From: DATKUA01 sp965602675
Lineage (GTDB): Bacteria; Acidobacteriota; DATKUA01
Direction of reading: 5' to 3'
DNA: 64,000 nucleotides
Assembly (NCBI GenBank): GCA_965602675.1
Contig: CBFCZO010000008.1
Coordinates: forward strand, 1 to 64,000
Shown here piece after piece: positions 42,052-51,378 of this stretch (its first letter is position 1; each line of letters begins with the position of its first letter). The position numbers were made by a program, and so were the translations under genes. Under the pieces are notes generated by a model. That model saw only the letters and a program-made list of their open reading frames with translations, had not been told where the DNA came from and did not search any database.

Positions 42052-42753
42052 TCAATACTCTCTGATGCTGAACACGAGTCCACTGCGGAAGAGGACCATC
42101 AGTGTGGTGAAGTCCTCGCGGTGGTAGAACCAGGCTTCGTCGAGGATGCCGTTGTGCAGGTCCCTGACTATGTCGTTTGGATCCCCCAGCGCGAGATAGA
42201 CTGCGCGCATGTTCATCCCCGCCATGACAATGCCGTTGCGGATCGCTTCCTTGATCTCGGCGGGCAAGCCATCGTCGGAGACGAGAGAGCGCGTAGAAAC
42301 CACCGTGGCAAGCCCCATGTTTACCCTTGGGATTAACCCTTCGCCGGGAATCAAAGGCTCTTTGAAAACAAGCCGGATCTTGGCGGTGCCTGCTTCCCAT
42401 ATTTCTTCTTTCAACAAATCGGGCCCAAGCGTTATCCCGGGCGGTTCCTGCCCCACTCCGACCAGGTCGAAGGTCACCTCGTCGCGCTTGACATCGACGC
42501 TTCTGATTACTGCAATCAGGCCAAAATCGATCCCGATCTCGCCGCGTTCCATCTTCAGCGCATATAGAGCGCTGTCGATTTTCTTGTCCTGATCCGGATA
42601 GACCAGCATCGGGCTGTGAGCCGGTATCGGCAATTTCACCTCAACCGCCTTGCCGATATAGTGGTTTCGAAGCACATCCTGGAGGTTTTGAGCACTCGCA
42701 ATGGAAGCCGCAGACAGGATGATAAACAGGCCGGTGAGTATCCCTTTTCTCAT
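42052..42753 (-). CDS. Secreted protein of unknown function
   Basis: 233 aa with a signal peptide (about 1-21, SIASA-QN). The mature part is soluble, mixed alpha/beta: 'AVEVKLPIPAHSPMLVYPD', 'IGIDFGLIAVIRSVDVKRDEVTFDLVGVG', then 'EAIRNGIVMAGMNMRAVYLALGDPNDI' which resembles the C-terminal segment of small lipoprotein/OmlA-like folds, and ends 'EDFTTLMVLFRSGLVFSIREY'. Family not recognised with certainty. Upstream is a cluster of small membrane-protein genes on the same strand. Confidence 0.75.
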   Translation of the reverse strand: MRKGILTGLFIILSAASIASAQNLQDVLRNHYIGKAVEVKLPIPAHSPMLVYPDQDKKIDSALYALKMERGEIGIDFGLIAVIRSVDVKRDEVTFDLVGVGQEPPGITLGPDLLKEEIWEAGTAKIRLVFKEPLIPGEGLIPRVNMGLATVVSTRSLVSDDGLPAEIKEAIRNGIVMAGMNMRAVYLALGDPNDIVRDLHNGILDEAWFYHREDFTTLMVLFRSGLVFSIREY

Positions 42754-42795
42754 CTCCTTGTCACCCCTGATGATATCGTAAAAAAACTATCCGCC

Positions 42796-42990
42796 TCAGT
42801 ATCCCAGCCAAAGGCCAAAGAGCCAGAGAGCCAGGAGGGCTGTCGCCACATGGAACAGCATCGCTCCCCAGAAGCTGAGGTTGACCGGGAACCGAATTTT
42901 CCCGGTGGCCACCTCGAAAGCCGTCGTAAGCGAGCAGCCGAGGGAGAACAGTGCGACGACAATAGCACCAGCTAGCAAGAAGTGTTCCAT
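42796..42990 (-). CDS. 64-aa membrane protein with two helices
   Basis: Two predicted membrane helices (about 4-26 and 39-62) joined by a short polar loop. The start codon directly follows the stop of the 70-aa ORF, so translation is very likely coupled. No family recognised. Part of a five-gene run of small membrane proteins (42796-44292). Confidence 0.65.
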   Translation of the reverse strand: MEHFLLAGAIVVALFSLGCSLTTAFEVATGKIRFPVNLSFWGAMLFHVATALLALWLFGLWLGY

Positions 42991-43203
42991 TTATTCATCC
43001 TCCCCTTTGTGGGAGGCCGCCAACCTGAAGAAGAACACTGACAGCATAGCGGCGGCCGCGTGGGCTACCACCCACAACCACAAGAATGGAGCGAGAACCG
43101 AGCGGATGCCGCCGAATACGAACTGCCCGATCCCCAGCAATATGAACACGGCTCCGGCGGCAGCAGAAAGCAAGCCGAGTGCAAACCAGATTTTTCTCAC
43201 CAT
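42991..43203 (-). CDS. 70-aa membrane protein with two helices
   Basis: Two hydrophobic helices (about 7-28 and 36-60) and a charged C-terminal tail HKGEDE. Abuts the next 64-aa gene without a gap. The pair look like subunits of one small membrane complex. Family unknown. Confidence 0.65.
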   Translation of the reverse strand: MVRKIWFALGLLSAAAGAVFILLGIGQFVFGGIRSVLAPFLWLWVVAHAAAAMLSVFFFRLAASHKGEDE

Positions 43204-43264
43204 GAACCTCCGCTGACTTGATCAAGGATAGCACGCGAGGATCGCGCGGTCAGGCGGATAGTGA

Positions 43265-43705
43265 TTACTCTGCGAGACCTCTCGCTCGGTGAATTGCAGT
43301 GAGCGCGATCCAGGAAATCAGGCAGGCTGTTGCTGCTCCCGCCATGTCCGCCGCAAGGTCAAGCAGATCCGGCACCCTGCCGGGTACAAACAACTGATGA
43401 AACTCATCCAGAACGCCGTAGCCGAAGCAAAGAAGGAAGGCGATAAACAGCGCCGCCAGTGTGACAGGATTCCTCAATCCCCCGTTCATAGCCCGAAAGA
43501 GAAGGATTCCGAGGATGAAGAATTCGAGAAAGTGCGCCAGAAACATTACATACTCGGGAGGCGACGGGAGAGCCGAAGCGGGCACGGATGAAGCGGCGAA
43601 AATGACACCCATCCAGAGAAACGGAGGCAACCAGAGTAAGAGCAGTCTCCAAAGGGGGCGGCCGTTGTTTGGAATGGCTGGATTAGGATTTGATTTCCGG
43701 GACAT
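43265..43705 (-). CDS. VanZ-family membrane protein
   Basis: 146 aa with four membrane helices. VanZ hallmarks: 'WMGVIFAASSVPAS', 'HFLEFFILGILLFRA' and 'YGVLDEFHQLFVPGRVPDLLDLAADMAGA', with conserved Glu-His-Gln and Asp residues. The family is tied to glycopeptide tolerance in vancomycin operons, but most members have no known function. It starts 6 bp after the 55-aa ORF. Confidence 0.88.
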   Translation of the reverse strand: MSRKSNPNPAIPNNGRPLWRLLLLWLPPFLWMGVIFAASSVPASALPSPPEYVMFLAHFLEFFILGILLFRAMNGGLRNPVTLAALFIAFLLCFGYGVLDEFHQLFVPGRVPDLLDLAADMAGAATACLISWIALTAIHRARGLAE

Positions 43706-43711
43706 CGGATA

Positions 43712-43879
43712 TCACGGGATGAAGACCGCAATCCAGCCTGCAATCAACGTGAAGGCAACGAATCCGAGAAACATCTTGATCCCGAAGATCAGGCGTTCCT
43801 TGGGTGTCTCGCGCATCAGAAATGAGAACGCCAAGCTGATTAGCGCAGCCAGCAGGGTCAAAATGCCCCAATGAGACAT
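43712..43879 (-). CDS. 55-aa membrane protein
   Basis: ATG at 43879 overlaps the TGA of the upstream DUF6677-like gene by one base (TGATG). Product has two membrane helices (about 4-22 and 33-53) separated by a short charged loop RETPKERL. Stop 6 bp before the VanZ-like start. Too short for routine gene calling, but context and composition are strong. Confidence 0.65.
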   Translation of the reverse strand: MSHWGILTLLAALISLAFSFLMRETPKERLIFGIKMFLGFVAFTLIAGWIAVFIP

Positions 43880-44292
43880 CACTTCACTCCGCGGGCGTGG
43901 TCGAATGCATCAAAAATGACAAGCAGATTTATCAGCGCAGCCACGATAATAAAGGTCGTGCCGTATTCGTAGTTTCTGACCACCACGTCGCCCATGGCCA
44001 TCCCGAGAGCCTGCATCAGGAGATGAAAACCGCCGAGCGCCAGGTTTCCCAGCGCTGCGAGCCACTGCAGGAAACCCTCCCCGGAGTTGGCGCGCAGCAG
44101 CGAGTGCATCTCTCCCTGCAACAGGATTCCCACGACTAGGAGAGCCGTGACGCTGAAGAAATAAACGGCGGCATGCCAGTATTTACGCAGGTACAGATGA
44201 CCCGCACCCGGCACCAGCCAGGCGAGGAAACATGCGATGCCGATACGCGAGAACTGGTCGCGGCCGGCTTCTGTGGCTGGTTTGGAGGCCAT
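43879..44292 (-). CDS. DUF6677-like membrane protein
   Basis: 137 aa, with three or four membrane helices. 'FLAWLVPGAGHLYLRKYWHAAVYFF' near the N-terminus is the signature of this family. C-terminal helix 'TFIIVAALINLLVIFDAFDHARG'. Function unknown in the family. First gene of the leftward group of small membrane proteins. Confidence 0.8.
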   Translation of the reverse strand: MASKPATEAGRDQFSRIGIACFLAWLVPGAGHLYLRKYWHAAVYFFSVTALLVVGILLQGEMHSLLRANSGEGFLQWLAALGNLALGGFHLLMQALGMAMGDVVVRNYEYGTTFIIVAALINLLVIFDAFDHARGVK

Positions 44293-44475
44293 CTTTCAGG
44301 AACCCCTTCCTAATTCCCGGCCGCAATCCTACACACGGCCGGCCAATGCGTCAATCGATGAGCGCTAGTAGCCGGTCGAAAGCAGCATCGCGTACGCCTT
44401 GCTTTTTCCCCGCTATACCGATAACCTCCCTCAAACGACAAGCAATATGAACCCTAAAGGGTAGGAGGTATTTCG

Positions 44476-45477
44476 ATGGGAGGAGGCGGCTTTCCGAACT
44501 TCCCTGAGATCCGCATGCCGAAGCTCAACCCGCAGATCATTATATTGGCGATCGTCGGCATCGTCATCCTCTTGGGGCTGCTCACTTCGTTCTACACTGT
44601 GGCCCCGGACGAAGTCGGCGTTATTCAGCGCTTCGGCAAGTTTATCGGCACAGCGGATCAGGGACTTCACTTTAAACTTCCCTTCTTTATTGACAACGTG
44701 ACCAACGTCAAGACGACGTTTGTCTACAAGAATGAATTCGGTTTCCGCACGGCCCGTGCCGGGGTGCAGAGCGAATTCGTCACCACCGGTGAAGGGCTCG
44801 ATTCCGAGCGTCTGAGCCTGACCGGCGACCTCAACGTGGTGGTTGTGGAATGGGTGATGCAGTACACGATCATCGATGCCTACAAGTATCTCTTCAAGGT
44901 GCGCGATCCCGAGGCAACCATTCGTGCGGCTTCGGAAACAGCGATCAAGGAGGTGATCGGCGATTACACGGTGGACGAGGTGATCACCACTGAGCGTGAG
45001 GCTGTCGCCGCCAAGGCGAGAATCTCAACCCAGGAGCTTCTTGACAACTATGAGATCGGCATCAACATCGTCGACGTCAAGCTGCGCAACGTCAACCCGC
45101 CCACTCGCGAGGTCCAGGACGCATTTGAGGAAGTCAACCGCGCCGAGCAACGCCGCGACGAGTTGATCAACAACGCCGAGGCGGAATACAACGCCACCAT
45201 TCCCCGTGCCCGCGGGCAGGCGCAGCAGCGCATCGAGCAAGCGATCGGCGCCAAGCAGGCGCGCATCAACGTCGCTCAAGGTGAGGCCGATCAATTCAAC
45301 CAGGTCAGAGCGGAGTACAACAAGGCGCGCGACGTCACCCGCCAGCGCCTCTACCTCGAGACCTGGGGCGTGATCCTGCCTAAACTCGGGCGCAAGATCA
45401 TCGTCGACGGCGATCTCCGGGGGCTGGTGCAGCTTCTCAATCTTCAGGCTGCCGCCAACCAGGGAGGTGAGCGATGA
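44476..45477 (+). CDS. hflK: HflK-like SPFH/stomatin-family membrane protein
   Basis: 333 aa. One N-terminal membrane helix (about 20-43), then an SPFH/band-7 domain ('TVAPDEVGVIQRFGKF') and a coiled-coil C-terminal region with 'NAEAEYNATIPRARGQAQQ'. With HflC it forms a large cage around FtsH protease in E. coli. Shorter than E. coli HflK because the Gly/Pro-rich head is only a short MGGGGF segment. Overlaps hflC by four bases (ATGA). AGGAGG precedes the ATG. Confidence 0.92.
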   Translation: MGGGGFPNFPEIRMPKLNPQIIILAIVGIVILLGLLTSFYTVAPDEVGVIQRFGKFIGTADQGLHFKLPFFIDNVTNVKTTFVYKNEFGFRTARAGVQSEFVTTGEGLDSERLSLTGDLNVVVVEWVMQYTIIDAYKYLFKVRDPEATIRAASETAIKEVIGDYTVDEVITTEREAVAAKARISTQELLDNYEIGINIVDVKLRNVNPPTREVQDAFEEVNRAEQRRDELINNAEAEYNATIPRARGQAQQRIEQAIGAKQARINVAQGEADQFNQVRAEYNKARDVTRQRLYLETWGVILPKLGRKIIVDGDLRGLVQLLNLQAAANQGGER

Positions 45478-46595
45478 ACACCAGATTGATAATCCTCATC
45501 GGGGTGTTGGTTGTTGCTCTCCTCGTCATCATCGTCCTCTCCGGCTCGGTTTACATCGTCGACGAAAGCCAGCAGGCGGTGATCACCCAGTTCGGCAAGA
45601 TCATCGGCGAGCCGATAACCGAGCCGGGCCTGCACTTCAAGGCACCCTTCGTCCAGGAAGCCAGGATGTTCGAGAAGCGCGTGCTTGACTGGGAAGGCGA
45701 GAAAACCGTTATTAAGACGGTCGAACAGAAATTTATCTACGTCGAGGTCTATGCGCGCTGGCGTATCACCGATCCCAAGCTCTTCCTGCAGACTGTCGCG
45801 GGCAGCTTCGAAGTGGCATCCAGCCGCCTCGACGCGATCATCGACCCGATCGTACGCGACTTCATCGCCAAGTACGAGCTAAGCGAGCTGGTGCGCTCCG
45901 ACACCGAACGCATCATCTATGAGCGCGTCATCCGCGGCACCTCGGAAGCCGGCGAAGCCGTAGACGTTGAAGTCATCCCGATCACGGCCACGACCCTGAC
46001 CGCGTCGGAACTCGAGGCTCAGCAGAAACAGGCCGCGGGTGAGGAAGGGCAAGCCGAGGACGAAACCGGCGACATCTTCAGCGATATCGATCAGCAGGAG
46101 AGCCAGCTCTTCGAGCTCCGCGCCCGCCGCATTGAACGGGGCCGCTTCCACATTACCCAGGAAATCTTCCGCAAGGCAAAAGAGCAGGTAACGCGATTTG
46201 GGATCGACCTGGTTGACGTGCGCATCCTCCGGATCAACTACCAGCCGGAAACACGCAATCAGGTCTACAACCGCATGATCTCCGAGCGCAAGCGCGTGAC
46301 CGCCCGCTACATCTCCCAGGGGCAGCAAAAAGCGGCCGAGTTGCTCGGGACCAAGGATCGGATGCTGAGGGAGATCGAATCGAAGGCCGAGGAACAGGAA
46401 CTTCGCATCCTTGGCGAGGGCGAGGCCACTGCGATCGCCACATACGCAGCCGCCTACAACAGGGATCCCGACTTTTACAAGTTCTGGAAGAGCCTCGAGA
46501 CGCTCAAGGCCACGGTAGACAAGGACACCTGGATTATCCTCTCCACCGATTCGGAGTTCTACCAGATCCTCAAGAGCCTCGGAGCAATGCGATAA
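45474..46595 (+). CDS. hflC: HflC-like SPFH membrane protein
   Basis: 373 aa. N-terminal helix about 4-24, SPFH domain with 'VDESQQAVITQFGKIIGEP', and a C-terminal part with 'EQELRILGEGEATAIATYAAAYNRDPDFYKFWKSLE', the HflC signature. An acidic insert (about 180-205, 'EEGQAEDETGDIFSDIDQQE') lengthens it compared with E. coli HflC (334 aa). Pairs with hflK by an ATGA overlap. A terminator follows. Confidence 0.93.
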   Translation: MNTRLIILIGVLVVALLVIIVLSGSVYIVDESQQAVITQFGKIIGEPITEPGLHFKAPFVQEARMFEKRVLDWEGEKTVIKTVEQKFIYVEVYARWRITDPKLFLQTVAGSFEVASSRLDAIIDPIVRDFIAKYELSELVRSDTERIIYERVIRGTSEAGEAVDVEVIPITATTLTASELEAQQKQAAGEEGQAEDETGDIFSDIDQQESQLFELRARRIERGRFHITQEIFRKAKEQVTRFGIDLVDVRILRINYQPETRNQVYNRMISERKRVTARYISQGQQKAAELLGTKDRMLREIESKAEEQELRILGEGEATAIATYAAAYNRDPDFYKFWKSLETLKATVDKDTWIILSTDSEFYQILKSLGAMR

Positions 46596-46619
46596 ATCAA
46601 TTCCTGATCGATTCTAAGA

Positions 46620-46643
46620 GGGCGGCTGCAGGCCGCCCTTTTT
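46620..46643 (+). terminator. Rho-independent terminator of hflKC
   Basis: GGGCGGC-TGCAG-GCCGCCC followed by five T residues, 25 bp after the hflC stop. Confidence 0.85.
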
Positions 46644-46749
46644 CGTGCGTGGGGCCTCTGCAAAAACAGCTGTGATTGAGTGCCGTTATATTGACTTTCG
46701 TGAGAAAAACTTGAATCTTATTACCTGAAAAACAACAAAGGTAGAAACG

Positions 46750-47661
46750 ATGGGCTCTGAACTGGATAAGCTCACGGACTTCGAATACCTGCTGGACAAC
46801 CTCTACGACGGTGTCTATATCGTCGACACAAAGCGAAGAATAACCTACTGGAACAAATCCGCCGAGAGGCTGACCGGATTCTCGCGCGAAGAGGTCGAGG
46901 GATCATTCTGTTTCGATAACAAACTCGATCACGTGGATGGCCAGGGCAACCAGCTTTGCCGTGGCAACTGTCCACTGAAGAGAGCGATGCAAGACGGCAG
47001 GTTTCACGAAGACGATATTTACCTAAGACAGAAAAATGGCATCAGGCGCCCTGTCAGCGTCAGGGTGGCGCCTATCAAAGACGAAAACGGTGAGGTTGTC
47101 GGCGCGATCGAAGTTTTCAGCGACAACTCGGTCAAGATGTCGGCCATCGAACAGCTGCATAATGCGCGGGAAGAAGCCCTGCTGGACCCCCTGACCCGGG
47201 TTTACAATCGCCGCGGCCTTGAGGCGGCTTTCGAGGATCGATTCAGGGAGCTCAGAAGCAGAGATTGGGCATTTGGAATCAGCATGACCGATATCGACGA
47301 TTTCAAGAAAGTCAACGATACCTACGGCCACCAAGCGGGCGACGAAGTCCTGAAAATGATAAGCACTCTATTGATAACCGCCTCCCGCGCCTATGATGTG
47401 GTAGGCAGATGGGGCGGCGAGGAATTTGTGACGATCTTCGGTAACATGACACAGGATCTCCTGGAGCAGATCGTCGAGCGGCACCGCATGCTGGTGGAAA
47501 AGTCGTTCGTAAAGGTTGACGACCAGGTCATCAGGGTGACCATGTCCGTCGGCGCAACAATGGTTACCGAGGAGGACGACATCGACTCGATTATCACCAG
47601 GGCGGATCGCCTGCTATACGAGAGTAAAGAAACGGGTAAAAACAAAGTAACGTTTGGATAA
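46750..47661 (+). CDS. PAS-GGDEF diguanylate cyclase
   Basis: 303 aa. PAS domain (about 9-125) containing a Cys group FCFD...LCRGNCP (C57, C74, C78 region) that is common in redox-linked PAS-GGDEF proteins, then a GGDEF domain (about 140-303) with catalytic GGEEF. The allosteric I-site Arg-Ala-Tyr-Asp lies five residues before GGEEF, so product inhibition is likely. Makes cyclic di-GMP. A possible target is the MshEN ATPase at the window start. No membrane segment. DUF362 gene follows 14 bp later. Confidence 0.93.
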   Translation: MGSELDKLTDFEYLLDNLYDGVYIVDTKRRITYWNKSAERLTGFSREEVEGSFCFDNKLDHVDGQGNQLCRGNCPLKRAMQDGRFHEDDIYLRQKNGIRRPVSVRVAPIKDENGEVVGAIEVFSDNSVKMSAIEQLHNAREEALLDPLTRVYNRRGLEAAFEDRFRELRSRDWAFGISMTDIDDFKKVNDTYGHQAGDEVLKMISTLLITASRAYDVVGRWGGEEFVTIFGNMTQDLLEQIVERHRMLVEKSFVKVDDQVIRVTMSVGATMVTEEDDIDSIITRADRLLYESKETGKNKVTFG

Positions 47662-47675
47662 TCGTTACGGAAAAA

Positions 47676-48785
47676 ATGTATAGAAAAAATGATCCCGTCG
47701 CTCTCGAACACTGCCCAGGCTACTCGGTCGAGTCGGTTATCGAGTCTCTGCGAACAGGCCTGGAGCACCTTGGCGGTCTCGAACGTTTCATCAAGCCCGG
47801 CGAGAGGGTCCTCCTCAAGCCCAATCTGCTTCGCGCAGCCCCTCCCGAGGCCGCGGTGACAACACACCCGGCGGTAGTGGAGGCGGCTATCCAGCTCGTG
47901 CGCGAGATCGGCGCCGAGCCGTTCGTCGGCGACAGCCCGGGATTCGGCAGCGCAGGCAAAGTGGCCAGGGCCTCGGGTATCGAAGAGGTGTGCCTCAGGC
48001 TGGACGTTACCCTTATCAACTTTGATCAGAAGGTAACTAGGGACGGCATAGAGGGCGGATTATTTCGCCGCTTCGAGGTGGCTAAGGAAGCGATCGAGGC
48101 CGACAAGATTATCAACCTCGCAAAGGCCAAAACGCACCAACAGATGACGCTCACACTCGGTGTCAAGAACCTCTTCGGCTGCCTTCCCGGCCTCGACAAG
48201 GCACGCTGGCACCTGCAGGCCGGCACCGATGAATTCTATTTCGGCCGCATGCTCGCCGAGCTGGCGATTTTAATCGAAGCAGACCTGACCATCCTCGATG
48301 CGGTTGTCGGGATGGACGGCAACGGCCCCGGTGGGGGCAGGGTGCGCGAATTCGGTTTTTTCGCTTTGAGCGAGAATCCCTTCGTGCTGGACGTTGTCGT
48401 TTCGGGACTCTTCGGTATTGATCCGCGCAAAGTGCCCGTGCTGGCGGCGGGGATCGAGCTCGGCGCGGCCCCCTCGTCCCCGAAGGAGATTGAGATCTTA
48501 GGCGCCGATCCGTATAGCCTCAAAGTCAGCGACTTCCTGATACCGAGCGCTCAACGCGTCGGTTTCGGCCTGCGGGGATTGCTCTTCCGGGCGCTCAAGC
48601 GAACCTTCACACCCAAGGTGCGTATCAGGCACCGCCGGTGCGTCCTCTGCAACGCTTGCGTGGAGATCTGCCCCGCGGACGCCCTGAGCAACGACGGCAA
48701 GAGAATTAGGGTATCCCGCAAGGATTGCATCAACTGCTACTGTTGCGCCGAGGTCTGCCCGCACAATGCCGTGCGAATCCGCTAA
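47676..48785 (+). CDS. DUF362 protein with C-terminal 2[4Fe-4S] ferredoxin
   Basis: 369 aa. DUF362 domain (about 15-250) with 'GERVLLKPNLLRAAPPEAAVTTHP', 'VGDSPGFGS', 'NLAKAKTHQQMTLTLGVKNLFGC', then two 4Fe-4S motifs CVLCNACVEICP and CINCYCCAEVCP at the C-terminus. Function in the family is largely unknown; it is an iron-sulfur protein likely involved in electron transfer. No signal peptide. Probably co-transcribed with the diguanylate cyclase. Confidence 0.88.
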   Translation: MYRKNDPVALEHCPGYSVESVIESLRTGLEHLGGLERFIKPGERVLLKPNLLRAAPPEAAVTTHPAVVEAAIQLVREIGAEPFVGDSPGFGSAGKVARASGIEEVCLRLDVTLINFDQKVTRDGIEGGLFRRFEVAKEAIEADKIINLAKAKTHQQMTLTLGVKNLFGCLPGLDKARWHLQAGTDEFYFGRMLAELAILIEADLTILDAVVGMDGNGPGGGRVREFGFFALSENPFVLDVVVSGLFGIDPRKVPVLAAGIELGAAPSSPKEIEILGADPYSLKVSDFLIPSAQRVGFGLRGLLFRALKRTFTPKVRIRHRRCVLCNACVEICPADALSNDGKRIRVSRKDCINCYCCAEVCPHNAVRIR

Positions 48786-48860
48786 ATTACGGTTGAATTA
48801 GTCTACCGCAGTACCGAAGGGTTATACTCGCGAACAAGGGGAACCGAGGGTATCTCTCGA

Positions 48861-50063
48861 ATGTTTGACCGCCGCGATCTGCTCAGGGGCGTGCTGGGAG
48901 TGCCGTTATTGGGTTTGGCTGGCGACTTGATGTATGAGGCGAAGGACATGAGTAACTATAAGAAACTCGTCAAGCAGCGGGACTTCGTTATTTACAGCGA
49001 CGAGAGATACTACTGCGCCTTCCCCTCGGTGGTCTGTCGGCCCGACGGCGAGCTGCTGGTTGCCTTCCGCCGCGCGCCCGAGCGCCGGCTGCTCGGCGCG
49101 GATGACGTGACGCACGCTGATCCCAACAGTTACCTCTTGCTGGTGCGCTCCAATGACTGCGGGGAGACCTGGTCGGCAGAGCCGGAGCTGATTTTCGCCC
49201 ACCCGCTCGGGGGCTCGCAGGATCCCTGCATGATTCAGCTCGGCGACGGCACGATTCTCTGCACCAGCTACGGCTGGTGCCAGGTGCCATCAGACTATGC
49301 GGCGGACGATCCCTACCGGGCGCGCTACCGCGACTTCATGTTCATGGGCGGCTACATACTTCGCTCATTTGACGGCGGCAAGAGCTGGGAAGAGCCGATA
49401 ATCCCTCCTCCTGTGCCTAGCAGCGTTACGCGGGATCATTTCGGCGCCCCCTGCCCCGCCTTCAACCGCGGAGCCTTGTGCGAAGGAAGAGACGGCAGGC
49501 TCTTCTGGGGCGTGACCAGCCGCGAGAGCGTCGAGCCGCAGGTGACATCGATACAGTTGCTGATTTCGGAAGATCGCGGCGCGACATGGCGGCACGCCTG
49601 CCGCATCGCGGGCGATCCCTCCGGCGCGATCCAGATGAATGAGACATCGCTCTATGAGACTCCCGGCGGCAACCTGGTGGCCTTCATCCGCACCTTCGGC
49701 AACGACGACCGGGGAGCCGTCGCTCGCTCAAGCGACGGCGGTCGCAGCTTCGGGCCCTGGGAGGACACCGGTTTTATGGGCCACCCCCACCACCTGCTCC
49801 GCCTGCCCGATGGCCGCGCCCTGCTTGTCTACGGCTACCGCCACGAGCCCTTCGGCATCCGCGCCAGGGTGCTCGAGCCGGAGTGCCGCGATTTTGCGAC
49901 AGCCGAGGAAATTGTGATCAGGGACGACGGCGGCAATACCGACATAGGCTACCCCTGGTCGGCACTTATGCCCGACGGCCGCATGCTCGTGACCTACTAC
50001 TTCAATCAAGACGACGGCACGAGGCACATAGCGGGCTCGATGCTGGCCCCGGCGAGCGCGTGA
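48861..50063 (+). CDS. Sialidase-superfamily six-blade propeller protein with RR N-terminus
   Basis: 400 aa. Four or five Asp boxes (S-N-D-x-G-x-T-W and variants: SNDCGETW, SFDGGKSW, SEDRGATW, SSDGGRSF) and the family's N-terminal 'FPSVVCRPDGELLVAFRR' mark a sialidase fold. The first residues MFDRRDLLRGVLGVPLLGLAG resemble a short Tat signal (RR plus hydrophobic run). True sialidase activity is not shown: the Arg triad cannot be confirmed by eye. GAGGG precedes the ATG. Confidence 0.8.
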   Translation: MFDRRDLLRGVLGVPLLGLAGDLMYEAKDMSNYKKLVKQRDFVIYSDERYYCAFPSVVCRPDGELLVAFRRAPERRLLGADDVTHADPNSYLLLVRSNDCGETWSAEPELIFAHPLGGSQDPCMIQLGDGTILCTSYGWCQVPSDYAADDPYRARYRDFMFMGGYILRSFDGGKSWEEPIIPPPVPSSVTRDHFGAPCPAFNRGALCEGRDGRLFWGVTSRESVEPQVTSIQLLISEDRGATWRHACRIAGDPSGAIQMNETSLYETPGGNLVAFIRTFGNDDRGAVARSSDGGRSFGPWEDTGFMGHPHHLLRLPDGRALLVYGYRHEPFGIRARVLEPECRDFATAEEIVIRDDGGNTDIGYPWSALMPDGRMLVTYYFNQDDGTRHIAGSMLAPASA

Positions 50064-50166
50064 TCGGCACCTGGATTCGCGCCAAGCGGGGATTTGTCGA
50101 AATCCCGCTCCTGGTTTAATCTTCCGTGTATAGAATTAAATGTTCGCCCACTGGAGGAGTGAAGAG

Positions 50167-51339
50167 ATGAACAAAGCCACACTTTCGATTTCCATCGCCG
50201 TGATTATCTCATTGATCGCCGCACAGGCCCCCGCGTCAGATCCTCAAGAGAAAGACTTGCGTTTGCGGACAGGCGACGGCGTCCGGATCGATGCCGACGG
50301 CAATCCGTTCTACGCGACGTTTTCCATCTGCGCCATCGACCCGAAAACCGGCGAGAGCGGCGCAGCGGTCACCACCCGCGTGCCGTTTGTCGGCCGGGCA
50401 GTGCCATGGGTGCGGGCTGGAGTCGGGGCGGTCGCCACGCAGGCATGGACGGTTGTCGAATACGGCCCCCGGGGACTCGACCTGCTGGAACAGGGCATCG
50501 AGCCCAAGGAAGTGATAAAGCAGCTGCTGGCCGACGACACAGGCCGGGAGCGCCGCCAGCTCGGTGTGATCGACATGCAGGGCAGATCCGCCTCCCACAC
50601 CGGCACGGAAAACGGCGATTGGGCCGGCAGCCGCAAGGGCGCGGACTACACTGTTCAGGGCAACATCCTTGTCGGCAAGGAGGTAGTCGACACCGTCGCG
50701 GACTACCTCGATAAAACCCGCGGCATCGGCATGCCGCTGGCGGAGCGAATGATCCTCGCGCTCGAGGCGGGTCACGCAAAAGGCGGCGACAAACGCTGGG
50801 GTTATTTCCAATCGGCCGCCATCCGCATCGCCGATCCGAATAATCCCGGGCGCGGCGGCGACCACATCAGCCTGGCCATTGACGTCGGCGAGCACGCCGA
50901 CCCGGTCGCCGAGATGAAGCGGATTTATTACACGACCGCCCGCAGGCTTGGCTACCGCGAATTCTCCGAGGTTCGCGGCGACGACGTCCTCGAGCTGAAG
51001 CGCATGCTGCACGCTCTCGGCTACTGGCGCAAGGAACTGGAGCAGTTCCCTGAGCCGCCATCGATCGGCAAGCGCCCCGACGACTCCCTGCGCCGCAGTG
51101 ATCCCGAGGCCTGGAACGCAGCTTGGGCCGAATACCGCAAGGTTTATAGGGAATACTACGATACCTACTCACTTGTCGACGAAGAGACGATCGCTGCGGT
51201 AGACTCTTTTCGCAAGGAGCGCGGTCTCGACTACCAGGGCAATCCCCGTGGTCTCGTGGATCGGCGTTTTGTCGATGCCCTGCGCGAAGCATATTATTTC
51301 AAGCGCGAAAAGGCGGCGGAGTCGGCAGTCCCCAATTGA
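50167..51339 (+). CDS. Secreted DUF1028 (Ntn-hydrolase-like) protein with C-terminal peptidoglycan-binding-like domain
   Basis: About 390 aa from the ATG at 50167, which has GGAGGAG behind it. Signal peptide about 1-22. The DUF1028 core (about 38-240) includes 'YATFSICAIDPKTGESGAAVTTR', 'GVGAVATQAWTVVEYGPRGLDLL', and 'GNILVGKEVVDTVADYL'. The C-terminal part (about 270-380), with repeated 'VLELKRMLHALGYW' and 'VDSFRKERGL', resembles the peptidoglycan-binding domain often found in this family. Role unknown, likely periplasmic. Confidence 0.85.
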   Translation: MNKATLSISIAVIISLIAAQAPASDPQEKDLRLRTGDGVRIDADGNPFYATFSICAIDPKTGESGAAVTTRVPFVGRAVPWVRAGVGAVATQAWTVVEYGPRGLDLLEQGIEPKEVIKQLLADDTGRERRQLGVIDMQGRSASHTGTENGDWAGSRKGADYTVQGNILVGKEVVDTVADYLDKTRGIGMPLAERMILALEAGHAKGGDKRWGYFQSAAIRIADPNNPGRGGDHISLAIDVGEHADPVAEMKRIYYTTARRLGYREFSEVRGDDVLELKRMLHALGYWRKELEQFPEPPSIGKRPDDSLRRSDPEAWNAAWAEYRKVYREYYDTYSLVDEETIAAVDSFRKERGLDYQGNPRGLVDRRFVDALREAYYFKREKAAESAVPN

Positions 51340-51378
51340 CATCGAGGGGCTCTGAGCTTAATATTCGTGGCCGCCGGA

